NCBI GenBank assembly: GCA_964247055.1
Contig: OZ176059.1
Location: forward strand, 558,001 to 622,000
Length of the DNA stretch: 64,000 nt
Origin: Paragordius varius
Lineage: Eukaryota > Nematomorpha
Direction of reading: 5' to 3'
A program made the translations under genes and the position numbers. Position 1 is the first letter of the stretch. The number at the start of each line of letters is the position of its first letter. Below, in pieces: positions 1 through 12,827 of this stretch. The notes beneath the pieces are model-generated. The model had not been told where the DNA came from. It worked only from the letters and a program-made list of their open reading frames with translations, and made no database searches.

Positions 1-133
1 ATAAAAATTATAAAATGCTGTAACGTGCAAAAAAATTTATATAAAGTATGATTGAAAGCATCTAAACTAAATTGCAAAATAATGGTATGGGTGCATATAA
101 ACTAGTATATAAATTGCAAAGTATTATATATAC

Positions 134-2927
134 ATTTGTTTCCTCAACAGGTCAATCAAGACGACATTAACGTTAAACATCATGTCATAGGCCGGTTGTG
201 AGGATGGCGCTTCATTGAGGGACAAAACATAACTCGGTTGTTGATTAATGTATGGTGTGGTCAAGACTACACCATTTGATTCACCAACATTTTTACCCGT
301 TACATTATTATTATCATTACTATCATTCAATAAATCATGTAATCTATCATTTTCTTTACCCGAAATGTTTGTTGTATCCTTAGGAGCGTTGATATCACCA
401 ATATTATCACTTTCAGGTAATTTTTTCTCAATGATAAAACTATCATCCTTATTTAGTGTTTTGATGGGTAAATTATTATTCTTATTATTTATTAAATTTG
501 AAGCGTTGTGAGATTGAACATCATTGTTTAGGGCACTTATGGAAAGAGGTTGATTCGCTTCAATAGTTGGTGAGTTAGCTAAATTTAAAAATAAAGGACA
601 TTTTTCCATCATACGCAATAGATTAGGTTATGTTAGTTTATATAAAATGTAATATTTGTATATGAAAATATTCTAAAATTTAATTTACAAGCTAAAAAAA
701 TCCATAAGCTATATTCGGCCCATTATTTTTTATCCCTTTTGAAAATACTCAATATGAGATACATAAACATGTGTTAAAATGCGAAAAGCGTAACAAAAAC
801 ATTTTCATTGAAATATTTTGGCATGAATGTACTTTTGGTTAAATATTTACAACCAATGATAATAAATATATATATACCATTTACAGTTCAAATTCACCCT
901 TAAACAATTCAAATTCACCCTCAAACAATTTAAATTCCCCTTCGAACAATTCAAATTCACCCTAAAATAAATTATGTGTTTTTTAAGATTTAAAATTACT
1001 TATATTTTTTTATATTTTTAACAAAAGAAACATTTTATGTAATCAAAACAATACTGAAAAAATAATAAACTTTGCCATAAAAATATATTTAACTATAATG
1101 ATGAGTTATATTAGACCGAAATTTTATAATTTATTTTTAGGGTGAATTTGAATTGTTCGAGGGTGAATTTGAATTGTTTAAAGGAGATTTTGAATTGTAA
1201 ATGGTATATATATATATATATTATTTGAAAACAAATCAAACTTGTTAATGTGGTCGTAATCAAATGCCCAAATTCGGCATTATCGTAAGGATAATGGTGA
1301 TGATGTGTAGAGGTCGATTGCTCAGGAACCGTATTATATACCACTTCATTATTCCCATTTGACAGTTGTCCTTTTTCCTTGTCTTGTACGTTGGGGACAT
1401 TTCTAACATCTAAAAGACTATTGATTGTTGAATCAACATTTGTATCCAACATATTATTGCAACCATTTTCAACATTTGTATCCAACATATGCATTTCAGT
1501 GCCGACATTTTGTTGATGGATGCTACAACTATTATTATTATCATTATTCAATAACCATTTATATACAGCAGGGTTATTGGTTAGTCCCCCATTGATACAT
1601 TCATTGTTTTTACTACTATTCTTCTCATTGTCATCAATGATGAAATCACATACACCAATATTTGCCATAATAACGTTCACATTTGATTGATTAGTTTTAG
1701 TAGGATTATTTACCAACAACAAGTGATTGGAATTTTTGCCAATATTGTAATCTGTTTTAGTTCCTTCGGCTACTATAGCATTATGTCGATTCCCAATGAA
1801 TGGTGTTGGTGATACATTTTGATTCGGTCCTTCCGATGCCCCCGTATAGTAAGATACCATGTTCTTATCATCATAATCACTCCTTTCAAGGCTTAGGGGA
1901 CAATAGGAGGTTGTTGATGACATTACCTGTGTTGTTAAACATTGATTACCATTTTGGTTATTGGTGCTATATGCAGTAGAAAAAGGCTGAAATTGATAAT
2001 TATTAGGGGTGTTGTTAAAAGGTGACACCAAAAACTGCGGTGACTGGAGAGGGCCAAAGGGTAGTATTTGTGGATGATGGCTTACATAATGATGATTCAA
2101 CATGTTAATAGGAGCATTGTGTTGTAATAGTTTATTAGTTGGTGAGAGGGGATAAATGAAATTCCCATACTGTGGATTTTGATATACATTGTTGTAACAC
2201 TGATACGGATTAAGGTATAGATTTTTGCCCCCACCATTCACATGAATGCTTGGATGATTAAATTGAGGATTGGAATTATTATGGTTGCTGTTTAAAACAA
2301 GGAGCACCGGATTATTATTATTACTACCATTATTTGATAGTACAGTATTAATAGTGCTCATCCTAAGCATTGGATTATTATTATGATGATGGTGATGATG
2401 AGATCTTGGTGGTGGCCTATATGAGCTATATATGGTTGTAGGTGTTGTCGTTAAAACACTATCATTTTTATTATTAGTAGTAATGGTAGTACAATTTTTG
2501 TTGGATATACTTAGCGACCATTCTTTATTACCATTATTGGGTCGACTATTATTATGAGACAAGTTTGTAGATAATTTGCTATTGGTTGGTGATGTCGCAA
2601 TTTGTCCCCCACACCTAGTAGTCACAGATGATGTTGATTTAGCAGCAGTACATGTAGGTGGAACCATGTATTTCCGTACAATCCTTGTTTCTAACATAGG
2701 GAATATTGTTTAATATAAGATACCGGGAACAAATTTGGAGTAAACCGAAATTAGTTAGCTTGTTAAAAGAAAATCTTTATTCTTTTCAAAAAATTTTTTA
2801 GTAAGATTTGTTAAGGGATTGTAATTATTCCTTCGTAGAAAGCAAATTTTAGAATAAACCATTAAAAATTCATTTATAAGTAAAACCATAAACTTTCACA
2901 CAAAATGAATATAATTGTTAATATATA

Positions 2928-2973
<46 letters not shown>

Positions 2974-4018
2974 CAATTAAAAAAATGGACAAAAATCACT
3001 ACTAAGGTAAAATTTTATTATCCCTTTATCTAATCACTATAAAATATGTCACAATTAACGCTTAAAACAAAACAAACACATACTTTGCCCAACATTATTA
3101 GAGGAGGATATATTTTGCGTTTGTTGGCAATGAAGGATTGATTCACCAGAATCATTAATGCTACCTGTATTCAGATTATTACCATAATCATTTGTAATAT
3201 TATTGTTGGGACCAGGTTGATTTTGACCATTTTCTAGCCTAGTAGTATTTGTCTCATCACATTGACACTTGGGTTTGTTCGATGATACTAGATATATGTA
3301 ATAGTAATGCAAATCTATTAAATTTATGAATAAATGAGACTTCAATATAAAATTGAAATTATGTATATTCATTGATAAATATAAATTTTTTGTGTAAGGC
3401 ATTGGTTAAAAGAGTGATTTAAATCTAAGGCATCCTTAAACAAATCCAATATATAATTTGGTTGACACTCTTATATACCATTTACAATTCAAATTCACCC
3501 TTAAACAATTCATAATCACCCTTGAACAATTAGGTTTTTTAGATTGAAAATTACTATTTTTTGTATATTTTTAAAAATAAATTTTGTTTTATATTAAAAT
3601 GATACTAAAATAATAATAAACTATGCCATAAAAATATATTTGATACTAATGATGAGTTATATTAGTTCGAAAACATATAATTTATTATAAGGTGAATTTA
3701 AATTGTTCAAGGATGAATTTAAACTGTAAATGGTATATATTAAAATAATTTTCGCAAAGATACGAATACCAAACACAGAATTTAATTAAATTTAATTTAT
3801 GGAATAACATACCCGTAGTACTACGAGGTGTATGATTAGCAGTCTCAATATTTCTACCATTTTTCCCTCCATAATAATCATTGTTGAAATGGGAATAACG
3901 TTGACTAGCCCTATATTATAATAAAATAAATTAAATTCGAAATAATAGCCTCGTAAAATCATTTATGTCAGTTAAGAAGGCATAATCTAAAAACTTTTTA
4001 TTGAGCCAAAATATGCAT

Positions 4019-4068
<50 letters not shown>

Positions 4069-5951
4069 CATTTCAATCAAACATTTAATGGTAAAACAAA
4101 TCTTGTATGAAAAAAGCAAAAAACATTTTTTCCAAGTTTTCGACATGTCAGCATGACACGAAAAGATTAAGGGCATATTATTGAACAAAAAAAGGCATAG
4201 ATATTCTATAAATTAGTCTGGACATATCGTTTAACACTTGGATACAACACATTCATTTTGGTCCTTCGATTCAAATTGGGGTAGTTGGATACCCCAGGCC
4301 TGTTTAAATTAAATTCTTTAAAAAATATGGAAGGAATCGAAACCATAGCAAAACTTTGCACTTATATAACATTAATAAACCGGAATATATAAAAAAAATT
4401 TCAAAAATACTTGATATTACTTATTTTAAGCTGAAACCCAAAGGTGAAAATTTGGTCAACGTGACATATGTGCAATGGCTAAATTGAAAAATAATACAGA
4501 AACCACCCTTTTTATATATATCAGTGTTGGATATGATTTAAATAAAAAATTAGCTTTAACTATACTTTGAAAAATAAATGAACACGATATTTTGCAAAAA
4601 GTTTGCAAAATAAAAATGGCGTCGAAGTAGTTTGACATGGAACTTTTTTCTCAAAACAAAATTTTATTAAAATATTTTAGCATATTTATATAATTTTTAT
4701 TGAGATAGAAGCATAAATTTAAATTAGGACCGTTTCCTTCAGTAGTTTTTTTAAAATTTTAAATTTAATTTGGTCTGGGGTATTTAGATACCCCAATTTG
4801 AATCGAAGTGTTAAATGAAAATTTATTTGGCCTTTTACCTTAATCCATAATTAAAATTTACCGGAAGCCAGGCTCCCGTAAAAGTGTGTTAGAAAAATAA
4901 CCGCTTAGCTTGCAAACTGACCAAATTTCATGGAAAGATTAAACAAGGTATAACAAACAAATAAATTAAAAAATGTACCTATTTTGAATGTTATTGATTG
5001 CATAATATTCGTACCGGAATGAAGGACGTTTAATCTCCAATGGGATTCGTTTTTTGTTTTTATTGCCTGTTGCATTATTAGCGAATGTGTAATAAAAAAT
5101 ATGTAATAAATTTTTTTACAATATATATATATATATATATACCCTTTTTCGTAAACACTTCGTTTCCACTTTTTTTAACTGTGTCCGTCAAATCATCCAT
5201 TTTACACACCTTCACAGCCAAATCGTTTGTTGGTATGGAACCATTAGCCAAAGGAATAGAGTTATTCGAATTGGAAACGGTTGTTACATTATCATGATTC
5301 ATAAAAGAGTTTGATTCAATATTTTTCAATGGTAGTTCGTTCGTTGGTATTGAAACATTAGCTTCATTATTGGTGACAAATGTTTCGGAATGCGCAACAT
5401 AGTTCAATTCGCTTTGAGGTGTAGATGGCAATGTTCCTTGCATAACATTATCTTCTTGAACATTTACCGATTCTTGAATATGGTTAAAATGATTATTTGA
5501 TGCAGTTTCTGCGTTTAGGGAATATCCGGAATCACGTGACGTCGAAAGAGACGATGGGCTCGGCGAAGCCAGCAGACGATTACTATTTTCCAGTTCATCC
5601 ATTTTTATAATATTAGAATTATTAATATAATCCAATTTACGATCAATATTGGATATAATCTAAAATATTTAATAAGGTAAAAGCTTAAGAATACAATTTT
5701 TTTGAGCAGAATATATTTAAAAAAAATTACCGATGGAAATTCCGTATAATATTTACTAGGATTGATATGTAAATCTAAAATTTTATATATGTTTAAAAAC
5801 TTGTGGTATAATCTAAACGTTCCCCGTTAACTTTATTATAGCAAGCTTTAATATCCGGGATACAATTTAAAGATTCAACTTTCGAACAGTTAATGGAATT
5901 GGAATTAAGTGCAATATTAGATGAGAGCGAATTTTGAGAATGTTTGTTCAT
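134..5951 (-). CDS. Asn/Ser/His-rich protein of unknown function, 5' complete, 3' end outside window
   Basis: I do not recognise this gene. Eight exons fit with GT-AG sites and matching phases: 5951-5801, 5774-5731, 5659-5143, 5066-4979, 3910-3813, 3287-3084, 2690-1242 and 578-134, about 998 codons so far. The start is the ATG of MNKHSQNSLSS; an AG acceptor lies 3 nt before it, so a 5' untranslated exon may exist. The protein has no visible signal peptide or membrane segment. It is mostly low complexity: Asn runs, a six-His run, Ser/Thr-rich stretches and a His/Tyr/Pro-rich middle. The few ordered-looking patches are KRIPLEIKRPSFRYEYYAI and KTRIVRKYMVPPTC, so it may be a scaffold or nucleic-acid-associated protein, but this is a guess. 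The first intron is only 26 nt. Introns hold family A and E MITEs. The phase agreement of seven consecutive joins is the main support; the last donor (AAT|GTATAT) is weak. Confidence 0.62.
874..1207. mobile_element. Family A MITE in an intron of the Asn-rich gene
   Basis: Ends are inverted: ATACCATTTACAGTTC on the left and GAATTGTAAATGGTAT on the right. Just inside each end is a short array of TTCAAATTCACCC-type units spaced about 21 bp. The non-repetitive core (TTTGCCATAAAAATATATTT) is shared with the other A copies. It ends 35 bp from the splice donor at 1242. Confidence 0.8.
2918..2971. repeat. (TA)n microsatellite
   Basis: Nearly uninterrupted TA dinucleotides in the intron between exons 2690-1242 and 3287-3084. 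Similar tracts recur at 4020-4066, 22288-22325, 26027-26079, 33431-33475, 34998-35040, 41366-41406, 49189-49220 and 53579-53604. They often touch MITE ends, as expected for elements using TA targets. Confidence 0.9.
3475..3736. mobile_element. Family A MITE, short copy
   Basis: Same inverted ends (TATACCATTTACAATTC / GTAAATGGTATAT) and same core as the copy at 874-1207, but with fewer subterminal units. It lies 77 bp from the exon 3910-3813 donor. Confidence 0.78.
4231..4814. mobile_element. Family E element with TTAA ends (piggyBac-like MITE)
   Basis: Begins TTAACACTTGGATACAAC and ends CGAAGTGTTAA, with inner GGGGTA...TACCCC palindromes near both ends. The approximately 584-bp body has no coding potential. 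TTAA on both sides is the target duplication typical of piggyBac-type transposition; the family assignment is by target and ends only. It lies in the intron between exons 5066-4979 and 3910-3813 of the Asn-rich gene. Confidence 0.75.
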
Positions 5952-8073
5952 ATTCTATTCAAACTACGATTGATATTAAATATTGGAAGGATCTACCAAT
6001 AAAATAATTCATAATAATTAATAAATTTGCATATTTCAGTAAAATATTAAATTTGCATAATAAAAATACTTGACAGCGGATACGCATATGGAGCGATGCG
6101 TACAATCCCAATCCAATGCAATGAACAAATGCCAAAAAAATAAAACGTGGGCAAATATCAATCAATATAATTTATAAAAAATATTTTATATAAAAATTGT
6201 GATATTTATCTAATCTCAAAAATTTTAAAAAATTTTGATCTTGTTTTAGTTAAAACAATACAATTATCCATCTTAAAGTTTTTAAATTAAAAAGGTTTAT
6301 CGATCTCATGAAACCTTAAACCTTATACACTCATTCATTATTTTTTCAGGTTTCCTCACTAATTACCTCTTCGGTTTTTTGTAAGCGATGACAATGGGGG
6401 TAGTTTTATCACCATAGCATCAAGTAGTAAATAAACTACTGTTTTGTAGTAGTGTTGGTTAACACTCTATGACATTTTGGGTAATAATATACCCTAGGGC
6501 CATTTTAAAAATAATTATCTTTTTAGAATTAGCTCAAAATTAAAAGAATGCTTTCTTTCGCCCTTTAGGCGCATGAAATAAAATAATAAAAATTTTGAAA
6601 AAAATGAAATTGTAAAAAATTATCATCCTAAACTCTTCGCCATATTTTTTTTTCTTGAAACGCTCATAAAATAGGCAAAAAAATGTATATTAGATATAAA
6701 CGTAAATAATTAACTTTTTTTAGTTTAATTTCCCATCAAAAAATGATATGATTTTTATTAAACTTTACATTAAAACATGTTTTGAGCTGACCCAAAAAAC
6801 TATAATAAATACTTTTATATATAATAAAAAAGAACAATTCATGATAATTAAATTTTAAAAATAAATTTGAAAACTGTAGTATATATACAGGATTAAGCTG
6901 TGGTATATAAAAACCCAAATTGTCATAGCAAATAAGTCAGAACATGAAGTATTAAAAGTGAATATCCCATTTTTTCTCTTCTATTGGATAAAAAACAAAA
7001 TATTTTTTGAATTATAGCTTCATATCTCGATTGATACAAACATATTAAAATCGATCAATATCTTAAATTTGCTAAGAAATATTTATTAAAAGCTTTTTAT
7101 CTTAATTATTTGCATATATTACAATGAGTGGGGTTATAAAAAAATTTTGACAAGTTTTTCAAGTCATGGCTTGCTTTTATGTGATAAAAAAATTTAACAT
7201 TAGGGAGAGTCAATCAAGAAAACTTGATTCTAAAATCTATGATCAAGTAAAACTTGAATATTTTGCAAGTGAGATATAGGTCATGCTTAACAGAAAAATA
7301 TGAAAATTATTTTGGAAACTAATATAATAAATTGCGGTTTTATATGTAAAAACCTTTGTTAATGTTAACAAATTTTCATCATAGAGTAAAAATTTAGTTT
7401 TGATTTATGTAGCATATTCTACTAAATGCTTATAGGCACTCACAAATAGACAAATATATTGATTAAAGCTATTTTATGTGTGAAGTAAGATATTACGTAA
7501 ACAAGGGCACTACGAGCTTACAAAATTACAGGCAAAAAATATAATACAACACCAAACACACCTGACTATATCTCACATTAAATCCTAATATTCTATTAAG
7601 TCATAAGGGGTTCGCTTTTTTGTTTAAGCATGTAGTAATATAGCTATTAGCGGTGCGAGATTTTTAATGTAATTGAAATTTTTGTTGATGTTATTAACTT
7701 TTTATTTGCTAACTTTTGGCTAATTATTCTATACAAATTAGGCGGATACAAAAGGAGATGAAATTTTTAGAAAAACTCTGATAAATGTATAAAGGCCCTA
7801 AGTTCATTTCCATGAACCCTCAAAAAATTTGCAAAAATCAGCGATATATTTTGAAAGTATTTTCAAATTGATTTATACCCTACAGTACAAATTTGAAAAG
7901 CTGTTAGCTAATTCGTGTAAAAACAGAAATAATGTTTCTTTGCTTTCAATTAGAAAATATTATTGTCAAGGGTTGCTAAAAAATAACTGAATATCATTTC
8001 AAGACGAAAGCCTAAAAAGCTATTTCTTGAAATTATTATAATTTCCAAATTTGATGAACACATGCATATCGCT
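5952..8073. other. Intergenic AT-rich stretch with no gene seen
   Basis: Likely contains the promoter of the minus-strand Asn-rich gene at its left side, but no specific element is recognisable. A 50-bp segment at 6394-6445 (GGGGTAGTTTTAT ... AAACTACTGTTTTG) recurs near 22550-22600. Small imperfect hairpins occur near 7205-7265. No open frame with coding character was found. Confidence 0.5.
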
Positions 8074-9243
8074 TTAACACTTCGATTCAAATTGGGGTAT
8101 CTAAATACCCCAGACTAAATTTAAATTAATGTTTTGAAAAAACTACGGAAAGAAACGGTCCCCATTTAAATTTATGCTTCTATCCTGATAAATATTATAT
8201 AAATATGCCAAAATATCTTGATAAAATTTTGTTTTGAAAAAAAAGCACCAAAACTACCTCGACGCCATTTTTATTTTACAAAATTTTTACAAAATATCGT
8301 CTATATTTAACACTTGGATACAACACACTCATTTTAGTCCTTCGATTCAAATTGGGGTATTTGGATACCCCAGGCCTGTTTAAAATCAAATAGTTTAAAA
8401 AGTATGGAAGCAATCGAAACCATGGCAAAATTTTGCACTTATACAACATAAATTAACCGAAATATATAAAAAATTTTATTCAAAAATACTTGATATTACT
8501 TATTTTGAGCCAAAACTGGAAGGTAAAAATTTAGTCAACGTGACATGTGTCAAATGTAAAATTAAAAAAATAATACAAAATAAACCGCTTTTTCTATTTC
8601 TATCAATGTTAGATGCAATATATATAAAAAATAAGCTTTAGTTTTACCCTTAAAATTAAATGAAGACGATATTTTGCAAAATTTTTGCAAAATAAAAATG
8701 GCGTCGAAGTAGTTTTAGGTGGAACTTTTTTTTCAAAACAAAATTTTATCAAGATATTTTGGCATATTTATATAATATTTATCAGGATAGAAGCATTAAT
8801 TTAAATTGGGACCGTTTCCTTCAGTAGTTTTTTAATAATTTTAATTTAAATTTAGTCTGGGGTATTTAGATACCCCAATTTAAATCGAAGTGTTAATTTT
8901 AAGGGTAAAACTAAAGCTAATTTTTTATATAAATTACATCTAACATTAATTGAAATAGAAAAAGCGCTTTAGTTTGTATAATTTCAATTTTACAATTTAA
9001 CACATGTCACGTTGACGAAATTTTTTACCTTTCGGTTTTAGCTTAAAATAAGTAATATCAAGTATTTTTGAATGAATTTTTTATATATTTTGGTTTTTTA
9101 ATGATATATAAGTGCAAAATTTTGCCATGGTTTCGATTCCTTCCATACTTTTTAAAATATTTGATTTTAAACAGGCCTGGGGTATCCAACTACCCCAATT
9201 TGAATCGAAGGACTAAAATGAGTGTGTTGTATCCAAGTGTTAA
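8074..9243 (-). mobile_element. Family E element, older inverted copy, split by a younger copy
   Basis: Left piece 8074-8306 and right piece 8897-9243 join to give one reverse-oriented family E element with TTAA at both ends. The gap is filled exactly by the younger copy. The join, CGTCTATAT-TTAA-TTTTAAGGG, matches the uninterrupted sequence of other copies. Confidence 0.78.
8307..8896 (+). mobile_element. Family E element, younger copy nested in an older one
   Basis: Complete 590-bp element from TTAACACTTGGATAC to CGAAGTGTTAA. It uses a TTAA belonging to the older copy as its target. It is the best candidate for the family consensus in this window. Confidence 0.82.
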
Positions 9244-11228
9244 AATTTAATCGACAAAAATATATTGAAGTTAATTATATTTTTATCTAATTAAATATTA
9301 ATCTCGTTTAAAATTGTCGAATCTTCATTTTCAATAAATTCATAAACGCTAAGGTTAATTATTATTATTAAAACATGTAAAGAATTTTCTTCTTTAGAAA
9401 TTTATAATTAATGAGATAATTCAATTTTAAAAAATAATGTTATTATATTTTCTGCCCTCCGCAATGCCCATCGAAGGTTTGCACTGTTTGTGGCGCTTGA
9501 AGGAGGTTAGTCAAAAACTGAAATGAAAGATATTTAAAAGTTTTATCCTTCTAGGATTCTTTGTGGCCAAATTCTAATAAACAGACCCGTAAGGTTTAGG
9601 TATTTGTAAATAAATAGTTGAAAGTTATCACAGGTGATAATTTTTTTCTAAGAAAACACAGTGCCAACTTGCCACTTGTAATACCTTGACTTTCGTGCTG
9701 GGAATACCGTTGTCAAGTCTGAATGTGGTGGCTCATCAAATACATCATAATGAAATGAGCCCGTTTAAAGCAGCTCTTGAATGGAAACTTGATGCCCATC
9801 CAGCCTACTGGAAGTTCAAGAAATGGTTTAAGCTTATGTGCGTGGTGCTTGCGGAAACAGAAATGTCACCCTAGTGTCAAATGGGGTTTGAAATAATCGA
9901 TGCGGACAAATTAAAGATAGGGGAAGAGGAAAGTCTTCATTACGCCAAGCGTTAGCTTCGACGTTGGCGCCGCATTCAACTATCTGCAAAAGGGCGGAAG
10001 TGGGGGGCTTGTGGTGACTTTATATACTTTGATAAGGGGTATGCATATAATTTTGTACTATTATATCATTCAATTTATCTGTTGCACTACATGTTTCACT
10101 GTATATCTATATTCCCAGAAGGACTCAACAAGGAAGTGCGGCCCCCTGCTCTGAGGCGTGGAAAAGCATAGGAAGGCGGATGTCGTCGTGTGTGAACAGT
10201 GGCGGTTGAGACCAAGCCTGTCACGCCCGTTTCTATATACCTGGATATTTTATGCCCATCCCATTAAATTTGCAAAAGGGCTCCTACCAAAATGATTAGC
10301 AAAAAGTGAAGCAGTTTGGAGAGTTATTCACTAACAATTCGTAATGGACACTGGGCCTCGATGGAAAATTATAGCCAAAAAGAATAAACAAATATTTATA
10401 TGATAATTTTGTTGTAGCTTAGAATATTAGAAAATATAAAAGTATTGGGCATTTTACCAGAAAATATTATGCTAAACTTGTGATAAAATAATAGAAGGTG
10501 TTTTAAAGGCAGGTCTTATCACTTACAAATTTTATGGCTCACCAATGAGTTAGAAAACTTCAAATGCATATTGTATTGGTTGTTCACTTTTTAATTCCTT
10601 ATTTCAATTTTAATAGAAAATCAAAAAATTTCCGTAAAACTCATGGGTGGCAAAAAGGTTTTTTGCAAAAAAATGGATATTTTGATTAAAAATTTAGTTT
10701 ATATAATAATTTGGTGAGGGAGTTTGATGGTATTTTGAAGCATGGTGGAAGCGGTATATAAACACTAAATATAAACTTTTCTGTAAATTCTATAATGCTG
10801 ATAACTCCAGTCACTTGGTAATTAATTTAAAGCCCTCTTTCAATTTAGAATGAATGTTTGTAAAAAAATAATTTATTTATAAAAATTTGAAAAAAAAGCG
10901 AATATTTGATCTTTAGTTTAAAAATTGATTGCTAATATAAGTTCGATTTCGGATTAAGCCGTTTTAAATTTAGACAAAATCTTATTACCACATCCAAGAT
11001 GTAGTTTGTTTTAAATTTGGAGGAGCAGATAATTTGATCTTTTTTGATTATATACTAGCTATATATTGAAATAGTCAAGTAAATATTTATATTAATTTGG
11101 ATGTGTGCAAAGACATCTTAAATCTTATAGAAAACAAGCATGATTATTATTAGATTCACAAGGCATTTGTATTTTAATAAAAATGTTTCAACTTTAATGT
11201 AATGGCTAGCCATTTTATCCGTTTAGAA
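9244..11228. other. Gene-poor stretch with a GC-richer island (9440-10360)
   Basis: Most of the stretch is plain AT-rich sequence. From about 9440 to 10360 the GC content is visibly higher than the surroundings. The longest frame there, 9686-9874 on the plus strand (62 codons, FVLGIPLSSLNVVAHQIHHN...), is not recognisable. Further short open segments follow in different frames (for example DADKLKIGEEESLHYAKR at about 9900), as in a decayed coding sequence. The island could be a dead gene copy, an unrecognised mobile element or a capture; I cannot decide. No splice-consistent model was found. Confidence 0.35.
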
Positions 11229-11500
11229 CAGGGTTGTCCAATACATTATGCATCGCGGGCCACATTTGAGTTATATATGGGCATATATAAAAAAATTATT
11301 AGGCTTCAAACGTAGAACTGCAAATTTCAAAACACAATTTAACAATTTTTAATAGATTTTCCAATTATTCAAACTAAATCAAAAAAATTGTTTAAATATA
11401 TCAATTTTACTAAGATTTTTATAACATGTTTTACAAGTTTTGGATTTCCAAATTTTTCTCGGGCCGCACTATAAAGTATCGGAATGTTGGCCAGTATAGA
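11229..11500. mobile_element. hAT-like MITE remnant (CAGGGTTGTCCAA end)
   Basis: The left end CAGGGTTGTCCAATAC and the internal GCGGGCCACATTTGAG resemble the copy at 48060-48335, whose right end is TTGGCCACCCCTG. The right end here, near TGTTGGCCAGTATAG, is degraded. Assignment rests on end sequences alone. Confidence 0.5.
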
Positions 11501-11912
11501 AGATGCCTGAAATACTTGGGATTTCCCAGGCGTTAACATCAATTTTGGAAAAACTTAAATCATTATTTAATGTTTTTTACCCACCTAAAAGTGGATCTAC
11601 CCCTACGATTATTGGCTGTAATGTGTGTAGGGATAATTTTTTGGACCATTAGGCAAGTTTGATGTGTGCAAAATTTAGTTAGATTTGACTGTTAGTTTTA
11701 GGGTTCCTTATTAACTTGTGTATATGCAATTTGTTAAACTATTGTGTTTAGAATGATAAATAAAGAAATATTTGGCAAAATTATTTTAATTATTTTTGTC
11801 AACATTCAATAATCTAAAAGTAAATTTAAATGATAACCTAAAATAGGTCATGAGGATATCTATGTAATAGATATGCATTGGTGGTGGTTAGAATGACTAA
11901 GTTCAAAAAAAA
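11501..11912. other. No gene or repeat recognised
   Basis: AT-rich unique-looking sequence between a MITE remnant and the left arm of the inverted repeat; nothing supportable was seen. Confidence 0.5.
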
Positions 11913-12095
11913 ATTCCTTTTTTTTATGAGATAGCTTATGACCAGCGTGTTTATTTGCCGTAAAAAATTATTTGTTGACGAGCTAGTATTTGTAATACTG
12001 AGAGAAAACCAAAATCGGGCAAAAAGTGAAAATTAGGGATATTATGGATAATTAAAAATAATGATAAAACTTGAGATATTAAGGTTTATTTATTA
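11913..12095 (+). repeat. Left arm of a long inverted repeat
   Basis: Pairs with 13911-14090. Shared segments include TTTTATGAGATA, TATGACCAGCG, AACCAAAATCGG and ACTTGAGATATTAAGGTTTA. The divergence suggests an old foldback or long-TIR element. Confidence 0.75.
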
Positions 12096-12827
12096 TTAAT
12101 TTATCAATATTTACCAATTATAAGCCTAAAATCATATATAGTTAGGGTTTTTTGAACTCATATCATGAAACCCAAAAATAATATTTTTTTTAATTATTTA
12201 TTAGCCAAACCTACTCTGAACATTCATATTTTATACATTAAAAATAACAGAAAATTATTTAAAAAATGTTTTTGATTTTTTGATTTTTTTGTCAGGTGCG
12301 TATTGTATTTACTGTTTTATTTTAGAATCCTACTTGAGCGGAAATTGCCAAGTATATAAATTCATACAAATTAGGATTTACAAATAGTGGAAAATTAATT
12401 AACAATCCTTACAAATCCCTCAACAAGTTTGTTTTAACACACTTATTGGGATATGTACGGATTTGATTAAAAAGCCACTTAAATCCTATTTTGTATCAAT
12501 TTATAAACTTTATAATTCCCGCTCATATAAAATTCCATAATAAAATAATAATTATTCTACACTCATAAACCAAATGACGAAAAAATGAAAAAATAAAAAC
12601 AATAATGCAATTATATTTTGATAATTAAATTGTTTTTACTGTATAAAAACATGAATGTTAAGATTTAAATAGTGAGTTTGGATAATAAATAATTTAAAAA
12701 AAATTTTTTTAATGTAGTTTCATAAAAAATTTGTCCTTTTAGTATGGAAAAGGAAAAACACAATATATTGATTTGAGTTTTAAATAAAACCTAACTTTAT
12801 GATTTCAGGCTATTTATAATTAGTAAA
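12096..12827. other. Interior of the inverted-repeat element, no coding seen
   Basis: AT-rich sequence between the left arm and the inserted Helitron-like element. No frame with coding character. Confidence 0.45.

Noticed and set aside
248-511. 87-codon plus-strand frame
   Set aside because: Antisense shadow of the Asn-rich exon 578-134; its Leu/Ser content mirrors Asn codons on the other strand.
608-610. ATG ATG as start of a separate gene at 610 (minus)
   Set aside because: A better acceptor (TTTAAATTTAG) at 579 joins in phase with the exon ending at 1242, so one continuous gene is preferred; not excluded.
9068-9250. 60-codon plus-strand frame
   Set aside because: Falls entirely in a family E transposon and is not conserved in frame among copies.
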